Assembly (NCBI RefSeq): GCF_002813755.1
Contig: NZ_CP018061.1
Location: forward strand, 2,346,001 to 2,410,000
From: Enterococcus mundtii
GTDB lineage: Bacteria > Bacillota > Bacilli > Lactobacillales > Enterococcaceae
Direction of reading: 5' to 3'
Length of the DNA: 64,000 nucleotides
Shown: piece by piece, positions 15,844-24,067 of the stretch
Position numbering within the stretch: the first letter of the stretch is position 1
How the letters are laid out: each line of letters starts with the position of its first letter
Notes under the pieces: model-generated
Told to the model about the DNA's origin: nothing
Database searches by the model: none
The model's input: the letters and a program-made list of their open reading frames with translations, nothing else
Program-made: the position numbers and the translations under genes

Positions 15844-15933
15844 GAAGTTAACTTCTAATTTACGGTAAAAAAACATTTTTTTGAAGTTAACTTCAAATTT
15901 AATGAAAATAATGATTTTTTTGAAGTTAACTTC
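15844..15933 (+). repeat. Three GAAGTTAACTTC palindromes at 39-bp spacing
   Basis: The perfect 12-bp palindrome GAAGTTAACTTC occurs at 15844-15855, 15883-15894 and 15922-15933. Start-to-start distances are 39 and 39. Copies two and three are flanked by T-runs before and AAAT after, extending the symmetry to TTTGAAGTTAACTTCAAA. The last copy overlaps the likely -35 region of the downstream ATPase gene, so these are probable binding sites for a dimeric regulator. Confidence 0.8.
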
Positions 15934-15947
15934 AAATATGGTATACT
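15920..15947 (+). promoter_or_regulatory. Promoter of the DUF4143 ATPase gene
   Basis: TTGAAG (15920-15925), a 16-base spacer and TATACT (15942-15947). The -35 lies inside the third palindrome, so a bound protein would compete with RNA polymerase. Confidence 0.65.
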
Positions 15948-15982
15948 TACACCAACAATAGGATATTGGAGGAGGGATAACT

Positions 15983-17176
15983 TTGTTTCAACGACCTGAT
16001 TATTTAAATCAATTGATCGATTTACAGAACACTGATTTCATCAAAATCATTACTGGCGTTAGACGGTCTGGTAAATCTGTGTTACTTATGCTCTACCAAC
16101 GCTATTTATTGGAACAGGGTGTGGAACCAAATCATATTATTTATATCAATTTTGAATCATTCAATTATCAAGTAGTCACAGATGCAGAGAAGTTTAGGGA
16201 CGTGTTAGCACCATTGATTCCTCAAGATGAAGAAAAAGTATATTTTTTATTTGATGAGATCCAGCTTGTCGATGGATGGCAGCGTGTCGTCAATGGCATA
16301 AAAACTAGCTTTAATTGCGAGCTAGTCATCACTGGTTCAAATGCGAATATGTTATCTGGAGAACTTGCCACTTTACTTAGTGGCCGATACATTGAGATTC
16401 CTATCTATCCCTTGTCGTTTGATGAATTTTTAGCTGTTAAGGACATTGCAAAAGACTCTCGGTTTGTTGATCAAGCATATCAGGAATATGAACAATATGG
16501 TGGTTTTCCCAGTGTAGTATTAGCTGATGAGAGAATCAAAGATACGATTTTATCAGGGATCTTTGATACGATCGTCCTGAACGATGTTGCCTTGCGTGCC
16601 GGTTTAAAAGATGCAACAGTGTTAAAAGCGCTGATTCGTTTTTTATCAGATAATGTTGGCCAACTCGTCAATGCGTCAAGAATTGCGAACACATTAAAGA
16701 GTGAAGGAATCACAACGAGCACGCATACCATCAATCGCTACTTAGACCTATTGGAACATGGTTATCTCTTTTATCGTGCACAACAGTATGATATTAGAGG
16801 CCGAGAATATTTAAGAACGAATGGAAAATATTTCATTATTGATTCTGGACTTCGCAGAAACGCGGTAGGAAGAAAAGACGGTAATTATAGTAATCGTCTA
16901 GAAAATATCGTTTACGTCGAGTTACTAAGACGAGGTTATCTAGTAGATGTTGGCCGTCTTGACAATCAGGAAATCGATTTTGTTGCAAAAAAACTAGATG
17001 AAACACTCTATATCCAAGTAACTTATGAGCTTCCCAACAATAATCGTGAAACTGACAATTTACTTCACATCAAAGATAATCATAAAAAAATAGTGATTAC
17101 CGGTAAATATTATGAGATCAAACAAGTAGATGGTATTCTGATTCAATACATCGTGGACTGGTTACTTGATAAATAA
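15983..17176 (+). CDS. AAA ATPase with DUF4143 domain
   Basis: A 397-residue protein. The N-terminal AAA domain has Walker A GVRRSGKSVLL near residue 27 and Walker B VYFLFDEIQ near residue 90. The C-terminal DUF4143 domain ends with a PD-(D/E)XK-like pattern (LENIVYVELLRRGYLVDVGR, QEIDFVAKK, LYIQVTYEL). Such proteins are common in prokaryotes, often as accessory genes, and their function is poorly known. It starts at TTG, supported by GGAGGAGGG nine bases before; no ATG alternative is close. It is transcribed alone, convergent with the PTS-linked genes. No partner gene is seen. Confidence 0.85.
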   Translation: MFQRPDYLNQLIDLQNTDFIKIITGVRRSGKSVLLMLYQRYLLEQGVEPNHIIYINFESFNYQVVTDAEKFRDVLAPLIPQDEEKVYFLFDEIQLVDGWQRVVNGIKTSFNCELVITGSNANMLSGELATLLSGRYIEIPIYPLSFDEFLAVKDIAKDSRFVDQAYQEYEQYGGFPSVVLADERIKDTILSGIFDTIVLNDVALRAGLKDATVLKALIRFLSDNVGQLVNASRIANTLKSEGITTSTHTINRYLDLLEHGYLFYRAQQYDIRGREYLRTNGKYFIIDSGLRRNAVGRKDGNYSNRLENIVYVELLRRGYLVDVGRLDNQEIDFVAKKLDETLYIQVTYELPNNNRETDNLLHIKDNHKKIVITGKYYEIKQVDGILIQYIVDWLLDK

Positions 17177-17197
17177 GCAGCTCAGCTAAATAAACGA

Positions 17198-17239
17198 ACG
17201 CCTAGCAAAGCAATCACTAATGACTACTTTGCTAGGCGT
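17198..17239. terminator. Shared terminator between convergent genes
   Basis: Arms ACGCCTAGCAAAG (17198-17210) and CTTTGCTAGGCGT (17227-17239) match perfectly over 13 bp around a 16-base loop. U-runs are weak on both sides, but the position between convergent stop codons supports a bidirectional terminator. Confidence 0.75.
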
Positions 17240-17290
17240 ATTTACTTACTCATAAACTTTAATCCTTTAGCATCAAACTTCTTTTACTTC

Positions 17291-18193
17291 CTAACGCACA
17301 ATCGAGCGTGACATCATCGCGATCGTATGACGATTTCCACGGATTGCACGGCTCATCGCCATGATATTTTCTACTGGAGCGATTCCCGAATAACCAGCAT
17401 CGCCGATATGTTGGATATCTACACCACAAATTTTATTTTGGATTGCAATTTGTTTGATCGTGTCAGAATCAGATGACTCTTGGCTCGTACCAATTGCTGA
17501 CATCACTAGCGCGCCTGCTGCATGGATCACTTTGACCGCCGCTTTTAATTCAACATCATCAAAAACTGGAACCGTTCCTACCGCAGGGACTAAGATCACA
17601 TCGGCACCTGCTTCGATGAAGGATTTGATTGCTTCCAGATCTGCTACTGGTTCATCGACTCCGGCACCGTGCATTTTCCCAGCGATGATCATGCCACCAA
17701 AATGTTCTTTTGCCATTGAGATTGCTTTTGTAATGGCATCATTCGTCACACCACTTCCTGGATTTCCTGTCAAACAGATAAAATCTAATCCCTGTTTTTT
17801 GGCTGCTTCCATTGTTTCACGAGTCGCTTGACGCCCCGCTGGGATATCCAGGCGATCTTCTGCCATCTTCGCCTCTAAATCAACCGGTTCAAGATTCGCA
17901 CCAATCGGTCTGCCGACTACTTTTCGTAACGTTTGAATGATTGGCTCTTCTTCCTTACCTTTCAAACCTGAAACAACTGGTTTTAATGCATCAAAAGCAT
18001 TCAATAAAATCAAATCAGCGCCATACGCACGAGCAATTTCAGAGTTGGTGACATCTTCAATATTACTGTCCCTGATGACCACATTTTCTGAACAAATCAC
18101 ACGTCCTTCACTTGCTTTGATCGATTGTTTCAATTCTGTCCCTGACATCTTCATGATCTCTGATGTTTGCGCGCTAATAAATCGTTTCACCAT
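17291..18193 (-). CDS. TIM-barrel-like protein linked to a PTS permease
   Basis: A 300-residue soluble protein with a repeating beta-alpha pattern: GADLILLNAFDALKPVV, GLDFICLTGNPGSGVTN, GGMIIAGKMHGAGVD and AGADVILVPAVGTVPVFDD. Relatives next to cellobiose-type PTS permeases carry automatic names such as PEP phosphonomutase or haloacid dehalogenase-like hydrolase; the pattern seen fits a TIM barrel better than a HAD fold. The reaction is unknown. It lies 12 bases after the EIIC gene, so it probably processes the imported sugar or a derivative. The start has AAGGAGG. Confidence 0.6.
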   Translation of the reverse strand: MVKRFISAQTSEIMKMSGTELKQSIKASEGRVICSENVVIRDSNIEDVTNSEIARAYGADLILLNAFDALKPVVSGLKGKEEEPIIQTLRKVVGRPIGANLEPVDLEAKMAEDRLDIPAGRQATRETMEAAKKQGLDFICLTGNPGSGVTNDAITKAISMAKEHFGGMIIAGKMHGAGVDEPVADLEAIKSFIEAGADVILVPAVGTVPVFDDVELKAAVKVIHAAGALVMSAIGTSQESSDSDTIKQIAIQNKICGVDIQHIGDAGYSGIAPVENIMAMSRAIRGNRHTIAMMSRSIVR

Positions 18194-18205
18194 GTTATTT
18201 CCTCC

Positions 18206-19489
18206 TTAAATTTCTTGCATTTCATTCATGCGGTTTTGTTTTTCCATCACTCCAAAGAATGGTAAATAAATCAAAATATTCAAAATCAAGCAAATGATTT
18301 GGATAATTGAACCTGAGATATGCCCCCCTGTAGCTAGAAAACCTGAGATAACAGGAGGCATGGTCCAAGGAACAGCAATTCCTACCGTACCGTGAACAAA
18401 ACCAAGGGACATCGCAAAATACGTCACCACAGCATTGACCATCGGTGCCAAAATAAATGGAATCAACAACGTAACATTCAACACGATCGGCATCCCAAAC
18501 ATTGCCGGTTCATTGATATTGAAAATACCTGGTGTCAATGTTAATGGAACCATCGTTTTTGTCATTTTCGACGAATTTTTTCTCAAACCAACGATTGCTG
18601 CCGCAATCACTAAACCTAGCGTAGCTCCTCCGCCACCCATATAAACAAAGTTTTCCATGAAGGGTTGTGTAATGATATGTGGTAATTTCTCACCAGCTTC
18701 AACAGCTACACGGTTCGCATCCGTATTCATCAACCAGATCGGCATGATCACAGAATTCACGACATTGGCACCATGGATACCCATGAACCAAAACAATGAA
18801 ACTAAGAAGATCGACACTAACGTACCACCTAATGTTCCCCCTAACAACCCTAGAGGTCCACCAAAGATTTCCATCAATAATTGGTGAATGTTTCCTGAAC
18901 CCCAATCAGTCATTTGGAATACTGCATAAATGACCAACCAAAAAGTAAGAATCGATGCTCCTGGGATCAGAGCAGAAAAACTTTTCGCAACAGCTGGCGG
19001 GACAGAATCCGGTAAACGGACTTGGATGTTGTGATCAATAAACCATTTGAAGATCAATGTCGAAATAATTGCAATCACCATGGCCACAAAAAGTCCTTGA
19101 GCGCCCATAAATGCAGTGGGAATTCCGACACCGTCATCTGATACGAGATTCGGTGTGACTAGTAAGAATGAGGATATAGAAATGACGCCCGCAGATACTC
19201 CGTCTTTGTCATACTGAACAGCCAACGCATTCGCAATTCCAAAAGCAGCAACGAGACCCATGATCCCAAAACTAGCCGTGACACCTTTATTCAAATAAGC
19301 ATCAATCCCATGGGCACTTAAGAAATCAGTCCAAGCATCCACTGGAAATGAGGAAATAATCAAAAACAATGATCCAGTAATGATCAGCGGCAAAGCTAAG
19401 GTAATCCCATTTCGAATCGCAATCAAAATCTTATTGTTTGAAACTTTTGCAGCAATCGGCAACATCTTATTATTTATAAACTCGTTCAT
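18206..19489 (-). CDS. PTS EIIC permease, lactose/cellobiose type
   Basis: A 427-residue membrane protein of the EIIC lactose/cellobiose family, with about ten membrane segments. It begins MNEFINNKMLPIAAKVSNNK, typical of CelB-like proteins, and has the conserved FNINEPAMFGMPIVLNVTL region, whose glutamate contacts sugar in this family. It transports and, with EIIA/EIIB, phosphorylates a disaccharide. No EIIA or EIIB gene lies nearby, so it must borrow them from another locus. Diverges from the GntR regulator, its likely controller. Confidence 0.93.
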   Translation of the reverse strand: MNEFINNKMLPIAAKVSNNKILIAIRNGITLALPLIITGSLFLIISSFPVDAWTDFLSAHGIDAYLNKGVTASFGIMGLVAAFGIANALAVQYDKDGVSAGVISISSFLLVTPNLVSDDGVGIPTAFMGAQGLFVAMVIAIISTLIFKWFIDHNIQVRLPDSVPPAVAKSFSALIPGASILTFWLVIYAVFQMTDWGSGNIHQLLMEIFGGPLGLLGGTLGGTLVSIFLVSLFWFMGIHGANVVNSVIMPIWLMNTDANRVAVEAGEKLPHIITQPFMENFVYMGGGGATLGLVIAAAIVGLRKNSSKMTKTMVPLTLTPGIFNINEPAMFGMPIVLNVTLLIPFILAPMVNAVVTYFAMSLGFVHGTVGIAVPWTMPPVISGFLATGGHISGSIIQIICLILNILIYLPFFGVMEKQNRMNEMQEI

Positions 19490-19560
19490 CTTTATCTTCT
19501 CCTATCTTAACGATTGTGGCGCTACTTTTGATTTTCCAAAAATAGCATTTCTTACCACGT

Positions 19561-19589
19561 ACTATAGCGGAAAAATAAAGCCCTTACAA
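19561..19589 (-). promoter_or_regulatory. Promoter of the EIIC gene
   Basis: Minus strand: TTGTAA (19584-19589), a 17-base spacer and TATAGT (19561-19566). It lies about 72 bases before the EIIC start codon. Confidence 0.65.
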
Positions 19590-19699
19590 ATTACAAAATG
19601 AAAAATAATTTAATTTTTATAATCATATTCTAATCTAAAGTAGGTACATGTCGTTCTTAAACTAAAATTAAGTCCTAAATCCGCCATCTAAAAAGAAAC

Positions 19700-19721
19700 T
19701 GGTATGATATAATTCATACCA
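19700..19721. promoter_or_regulatory. Palindromic operator between EIIC and gntR
   Basis: Arms TGGTATGA (19700-19707) and TCATACCA (19714-19721) are a perfect inverted repeat enclosing TATAAT, a possible -10 for the regulator gene. The symmetry and position suit autoregulation by the downstream GntR protein. The upstream -35 is weak. Confidence 0.7.
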
Positions 19722-19779
19722 AATAGCAAAGAATAAATTTTTCCTCATGATTATTTATAGGAAGGCAAGGAACTAAAAT

Positions 19780-20496
19780 TTGAATAAATATGAACAACTA
19801 TCGAATCTGATTCTCGAACGTATCCATCAAGAAGAGTATCCTCCCGATTCCTTTCTTCCAAGTGAAAGAAAATTAATGGCAGAATTTGGCGTAACGCGTG
19901 ACACGATCCGTTCAGCATTAAAGAGTTTGGAATCTACAGGGTATATCGAAAAAATACCTGCACGAGGCAGTAAAGTGATTGCTCATGACAAAATCGATTT
20001 TTTCGTTAGTGATCTGTCAGGAACCTCAGAAAAATATCATTCCGAAAATCATTCCTTCAACACAGAGATCTTATCATTGAAAAAAATGATCGTGGACGAA
20101 CAACTTAGAGAAAATTCCGGTTTTAGTTTAGGTGAATCCGTCTGGTATTTGCTGCGTCGCCGCTTGTTGAATGGTCGTGCATTGATTTTGGAAGTAGATT
20201 ATCTGCGCACCGCTGTCGTTCCAGAACTAACAAAAGAAATCATCAACCAATCGCTATATCGTTACCTTGAAAATCAATTACATTTGAAATTGAACTGTTC
20301 AAAAAAAGAAATTTCTGTTGAGAATATCACCACTCCAATCGCTCAATATTTAGATCTAGGAAAACATGAAAAAAACATCTTTGTTGTTAGGAACTGGGCA
20401 TATTTGACTAATTATACCCACTTTCAATACACAGAAAGCTGGCATCAAGTCGATTCATTCAAATTCGTTTTGTTGGCTGATCGGCCGATGAATTGA
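19780..20496 (+). CDS. GntR-family regulator with UTRA domain
   Basis: A 238-residue HutC-subfamily regulator. The winged helix covers about residues 1-70 (SNLILERIHQEEYPPDSFLP, then SERKLMAEFGVTRDTIRSAL). The C-terminal UTRA ligand domain includes SVWYLLRRRLLNGRALILEVDYL. UTRA domains usually sense the phosphorylated sugar made by a PTS. The start is TTG with AAGG about nine bases before. It diverges from the EIIC/TIM-barrel operon and has a palindrome at its promoter, so it probably controls both directions. Confidence 0.9.
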   Translation: MNKYEQLSNLILERIHQEEYPPDSFLPSERKLMAEFGVTRDTIRSALKSLESTGYIEKIPARGSKVIAHDKIDFFVSDLSGTSEKYHSENHSFNTEILSLKKMIVDEQLRENSGFSLGESVWYLLRRRLLNGRALILEVDYLRTAVVPELTKEIINQSLYRYLENQLHLKLNCSKKEISVENITTPIAQYLDLGKHEKNIFVVRNWAYLTNYTHFQYTESWHQVDSFKFVLLADRPMN

Positions 20497-20559
20497 GCAG
20501 TGAACGCCTGATTGTAACGAACCGTTTCAAGACGGAGCAATAAAGTAGTGAGAACACCT

Positions 20560-20603
20560 AAAAATGTCACCAAACCAAGGGCTCTTGATTTGATGACATT
20601 TTT
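20560..20603. terminator. Terminator between gntR and glycosidase gene
   Basis: Inverted repeat with arms AAAATGTCA (from 20561) and TGACATTTTT (ending 20603), extended by CAAA/TTTG. It ends in T-runs on both strands and lies between convergent genes. Confidence 0.7.
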
Positions 20604-20691
20604 CATATATTTGAAGCAGCGTATGTTTTTCGTTGAGACGAGTTTCTCTTTTTTTGGAAACGGTCACCAGTAGCTTCAGTCATGCTCACTT

Positions 20692-23600
20692 TCACAACGA
20701 TGTAGTCGTGATATGTGCTTGAACTGGATTATGCGCTTCTGTTTCGCCTGTAATCGTATAGCTATTGGTACTTTCTTCTTGTAATGAACGCGCATCCCAA
20801 ATCACAGCGGCAATTTTGTCGATTTGATACGGTTCTCCCAAGCTATTGACAAGTTCGTATGTTTGACGGATTTCTGTTGGTAGCTCTAAACGATCGAGTG
20901 TACCTTCAGGGTCATTTAGATCAATTGATTGATCCGTTGTTATTTCTATCAAACCATTCGTTGGCTTATTCTGCCCTGTTTGCCAATTGGAAATTTCACG
21001 AACTCCACTCCCATCATTGATCATTCCGTTCATCATCCACGTATTATCAATGATTTGACTAGCCCCAAAGGAAGTTGGGTATGTTCCTTTAGGTCCTGCA
21101 GCATTCCAAAAATAATTTTCGCAAAACTGCCAAATCTCAATACTACGTACAATGGAACTTCCAATCAATACTTTCGCTTCATCATAGAACCCGCGATTGA
21201 TCACACCATAAGTCAATAGAGAGCTAGGCGCCCACTTTAATACCGGAAAGCCACACAATGCCAAGGAAGGATCAATAATATCCATCACAAACTGAGTCAA
21301 TTGAGTTGCTTGTAATGTAGGTAAATCAGATAAAACAAGCCCACTACCAATCATTTGTGGCAAATCGGTCGTATCCCTTGTCACTGGTGGATCAGAGAGA
21401 TGTCCATTGTCTCCATGGATGAATTTGCGTTCATCCATATTATCAGGATCAATGTCCACACATCCAAGAAAAATATATTGCCAAATACCACGTTGATAGT
21501 TGGCATCAGGAAGATTTGCACCATTGCGAAGGACTTTTCTATTCGTTTCACTATTTGTGCTATTTTGTGGATAAGAATATAACGCTTCATGCGACATCGG
21601 ATCACAAAACATCCACTCTGCATAATTCGCAAGATTTTCTTTCTGGCGTCCTTCCCAATAAGCAACTTCTGCTGTATATTCTCCACCTAATTCCTGACAT
21701 ATCTCTATCATGAACTTCGTGTCATACAGTACAGAAATCATGAATTCAGAATCAATTTCATTTTTCACATTGATTGTCTCATACACCCATCTTGGATTAT
21801 CGAATTTCCAATCCAAATGACGTTTCAATGCAGGATACATTGCTGCGAGCCTAGCTAAATCTGGTGAAACTGAATGGATCATCCAGATTGTTTGTGCCAT
21901 TCGAACAGGTAAAACCTCACCAGAAAGAAATCCATTAGCATCGATCATTGACATGAAGCCTTCCATTCCACTCCAAGCAATCGACGGATTGATATACATC
22001 AAGTCTTGAATTTGCAGTAATCCTTCCCAACAATTGTTCGCAGGTGTCATCGCAGCTCCCGCACACTGTCTACTCGGTTTTCCAAGAGATTGTTGCGTGT
22101 ATGCATAGCCAGTTTCCTCAGTCGGCGCAAGAATATTCCCTATCAAATGGGTCCAACCGGCATAATAAAGTAATCGATGATTTTCTGTTGTCACTACCTC
22201 ATTGTGATAGACCGATGTATCAGAAACGCTCCATGTTTGCGGAACTGGCACACTCGCTAACAACTGGTCCCAATACGTTTTTCGTGCTGTATAGTATTCA
22301 TGGATCGACAACGCATCCGTTCCAATCCCCACACCACGCAACGCTCGTGTAATCGCCGTCGATACACCTTCCTCCCTTGTAGCATAACCGATCACTAACG
22401 CAATGGAGGAAATTGTTGACGGTATTTGGTATTTTCCGCGACCATCCACAAAGTTGGGCGGAATGATTTGTGCAGTTGCAGCCGTATCTATTTGTCCACT
22501 TTCTGTTAACGCAACTACTTTGATCGCTGTATGGAATAAATTCTGATGCCAATCAGCAAATTGTGTATCATTTTTTACGACGACTTGATTGGAAGATTCC
22601 CATGTACACCTTAAATTATTCGTTTGATAGTCGGTGGTTGAAGTTGTTGAATCTCTTATTTCAATCTCAAAAAATTCACCAGAAACCTCTGTTAACGTAA
22701 GCATTCGTCCAAGTGTTGATTCATCGATAAAGAAATCGGTTGTTGAAATTTGACCAAGATTTGTTACCTCGCCCGATAGAACGATTTTATGAGGATACCA
22801 AGCAGACCGTAAACTTTCAGCACTCACTTGTATCCCATCAATACTCAACAGGGAATTCAATGACGAATCTTGAAACCCAGATTTCTTTTCCCTGATATTC
22901 ACACCGTTCATCGTTGTCTTATTTGCGTTTCCACGAATGCCGTAATAAGCACCAAATCGCAGATCGAGAGACGTTTCTACCGGTGTGATTGCTTGATTAT
23001 CAAAGTTGTATTCCGGATTCGTCACCAAACGACTAAATGGCAAGGTCAGGTTACGATGTTCTTTCATACTCGTTGAATTTACTGGATCGTCATTTTTCAA
23101 CTCATCGACATTGATTGTTGGGTCTCCTCCAAAATCAACGCCTCCAACTATTCCCGTCACTTGAGATGGCAACGCTAAAGGGATTTCGTAACTTGGTTGA
23201 CTTCTAATAATTGTTCCTAGCTCAATTGCTTCTCCCACATTTCCTTTAAAGGTAAAAATAAGCATGAACGTTTTTTCAATGACAGTTTGGTCATTCCAAT
23301 TAGATAATGCTTCTGCCCCTGCAATCCCTTTGATTGAATAATTGAACTTTTCCAGAAAAAGACTATTTGCTGCTGAGGATTCCCCTTGTAATACGATCTC
23401 TTGTCTTTCATTCTCCATGTCTTGAACAGACAATGCCCAAGTCAATCCTTCTGTGATCGAACGGATATGGACCATCAAGTCAGAGTATTGCCAAATAGAA
23501 TAAGTAAATACTTTTGCTAAACGGGCAGTTGTATCAGTCAATGTGATATTAGCACCAACAGAGCTGTAAGTTATTTCTGCATTTGTTAGTGTCCAGCCGC

Positions 23601-23709
23601 GATCTTGTGTAAAATCCTCCATAATCACTTCATCTACCGGGACTTTAGGACCTGGTGCTTGCGTTACGCTAGTTTCTTTATTATTTACTAAAAACGTCTG
23701 CTCTAACAT
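20692..23709 (-). CDS. Large putative six-hairpin glycosidase
   Basis: About 1005 residues without signal peptide, membrane segment or sorting signal, hence probably cytosolic. The N-terminal 450 residues look beta-rich. The C-terminal half is helical with tryptophan-rich text typical of (alpha/alpha)6 glycosidases: WSGMEGFMSMIDANGFLSGE, LKRHLDWKFDNPRWVY, YWEGRQKENLANYAEWMFCD and KWAPSSLLTYGVINRGFYDE. Acidic residues in NEIDSEFM are catalytic candidates. Substrate and family are not identified. The ATG at 23709 with GGGGAG four bases before is preferred to an in-frame start at 23736. A sugar-degrading role is inferred. Confidence 0.55.
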   Translation of the reverse strand: MLEQTFLVNNKETSVTQAPGPKVPVDEVIMEDFTQDRGWTLTNAEITYSSVGANITLTDTTARLAKVFTYSIWQYSDLMVHIRSITEGLTWALSVQDMENERQEIVLQGESSAANSLFLEKFNYSIKGIAGAEALSNWNDQTVIEKTFMLIFTFKGNVGEAIELGTIIRSQPSYEIPLALPSQVTGIVGGVDFGGDPTINVDELKNDDPVNSTSMKEHRNLTLPFSRLVTNPEYNFDNQAITPVETSLDLRFGAYYGIRGNANKTTMNGVNIREKKSGFQDSSLNSLLSIDGIQVSAESLRSAWYPHKIVLSGEVTNLGQISTTDFFIDESTLGRMLTLTEVSGEFFEIEIRDSTTSTTDYQTNNLRCTWESSNQVVVKNDTQFADWHQNLFHTAIKVVALTESGQIDTAATAQIIPPNFVDGRGKYQIPSTISSIALVIGYATREEGVSTAITRALRGVGIGTDALSIHEYYTARKTYWDQLLASVPVPQTWSVSDTSVYHNEVVTTENHRLLYYAGWTHLIGNILAPTEETGYAYTQQSLGKPSRQCAGAAMTPANNCWEGLLQIQDLMYINPSIAWSGMEGFMSMIDANGFLSGEVLPVRMAQTIWMIHSVSPDLARLAAMYPALKRHLDWKFDNPRWVYETINVKNEIDSEFMISVLYDTKFMIEICQELGGEYTAEVAYWEGRQKENLANYAEWMFCDPMSHEALYSYPQNSTNSETNRKVLRNGANLPDANYQRGIWQYIFLGCVDIDPDNMDERKFIHGDNGHLSDPPVTRDTTDLPQMIGSGLVLSDLPTLQATQLTQFVMDIIDPSLALCGFPVLKWAPSSLLTYGVINRGFYDEAKVLIGSSIVRSIEIWQFCENYFWNAAGPKGTYPTSFGASQIIDNTWMMNGMINDGSGVREISNWQTGQNKPTNGLIEITTDQSIDLNDPEGTLDRLELPTEIRQTYELVNSLGEPYQIDKIAAVIWDARSLQEESTNSYTITGETEAHNPVQAHITTTSL

Positions 23710-23736
23710 TCGTCTCCCCATTTCTTTTATCACCAC

Positions 23737-24067
23737 AGCAACCTACGATTGACAGCATTCTAGGATTCTACTGTCGCCAAAGACATTCTCTTTCCAGCAC
23801 TCCAACAGATACAAAGAAAGCGTATACATTTCGAACTAAAATCGATCCTCCTCTCCTCTGTTACACATAAAAGTATACGGGTTTGAAATTCAGAACTCAA
23901 AAAATACCATAAAGTTTCCTTGATTGATTTAAAAAATAGGAAGACGAAAAAAAAAGAAAAGATATCTAAAACTCAAGCAACGTAAGACAATCAAAGGCTT
24001 ACCTTGTTGAATCTATCAATATCTTTTCTTTGTAAAAATTTAATCTAAAACGTTTGTTTTTTAGTTC
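23737..24067. other. Intergenic region upstream of the glycosidase gene
   Basis: About 330 bases with no gene. It contains the long hairpin terminator of the secreted hydrolase gene (23952-24032). The 200 bases nearer the glycosidase must hold its promoter, but no convincing -35/-10 pair was seen. Confidence 0.5.
23952..24032 (-). terminator. Long hairpin terminator of the secreted hydrolase gene
   Basis: On the minus strand, AAAGAAAAGATAT pairs with ATATCTTTTCTTT, and the inner part also pairs (CTTAC/GTAAG, TTGTT/AGCAA). The 3' arm runs into a U-tract. The loop is unusually long for a simple terminator. Confidence 0.65.
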
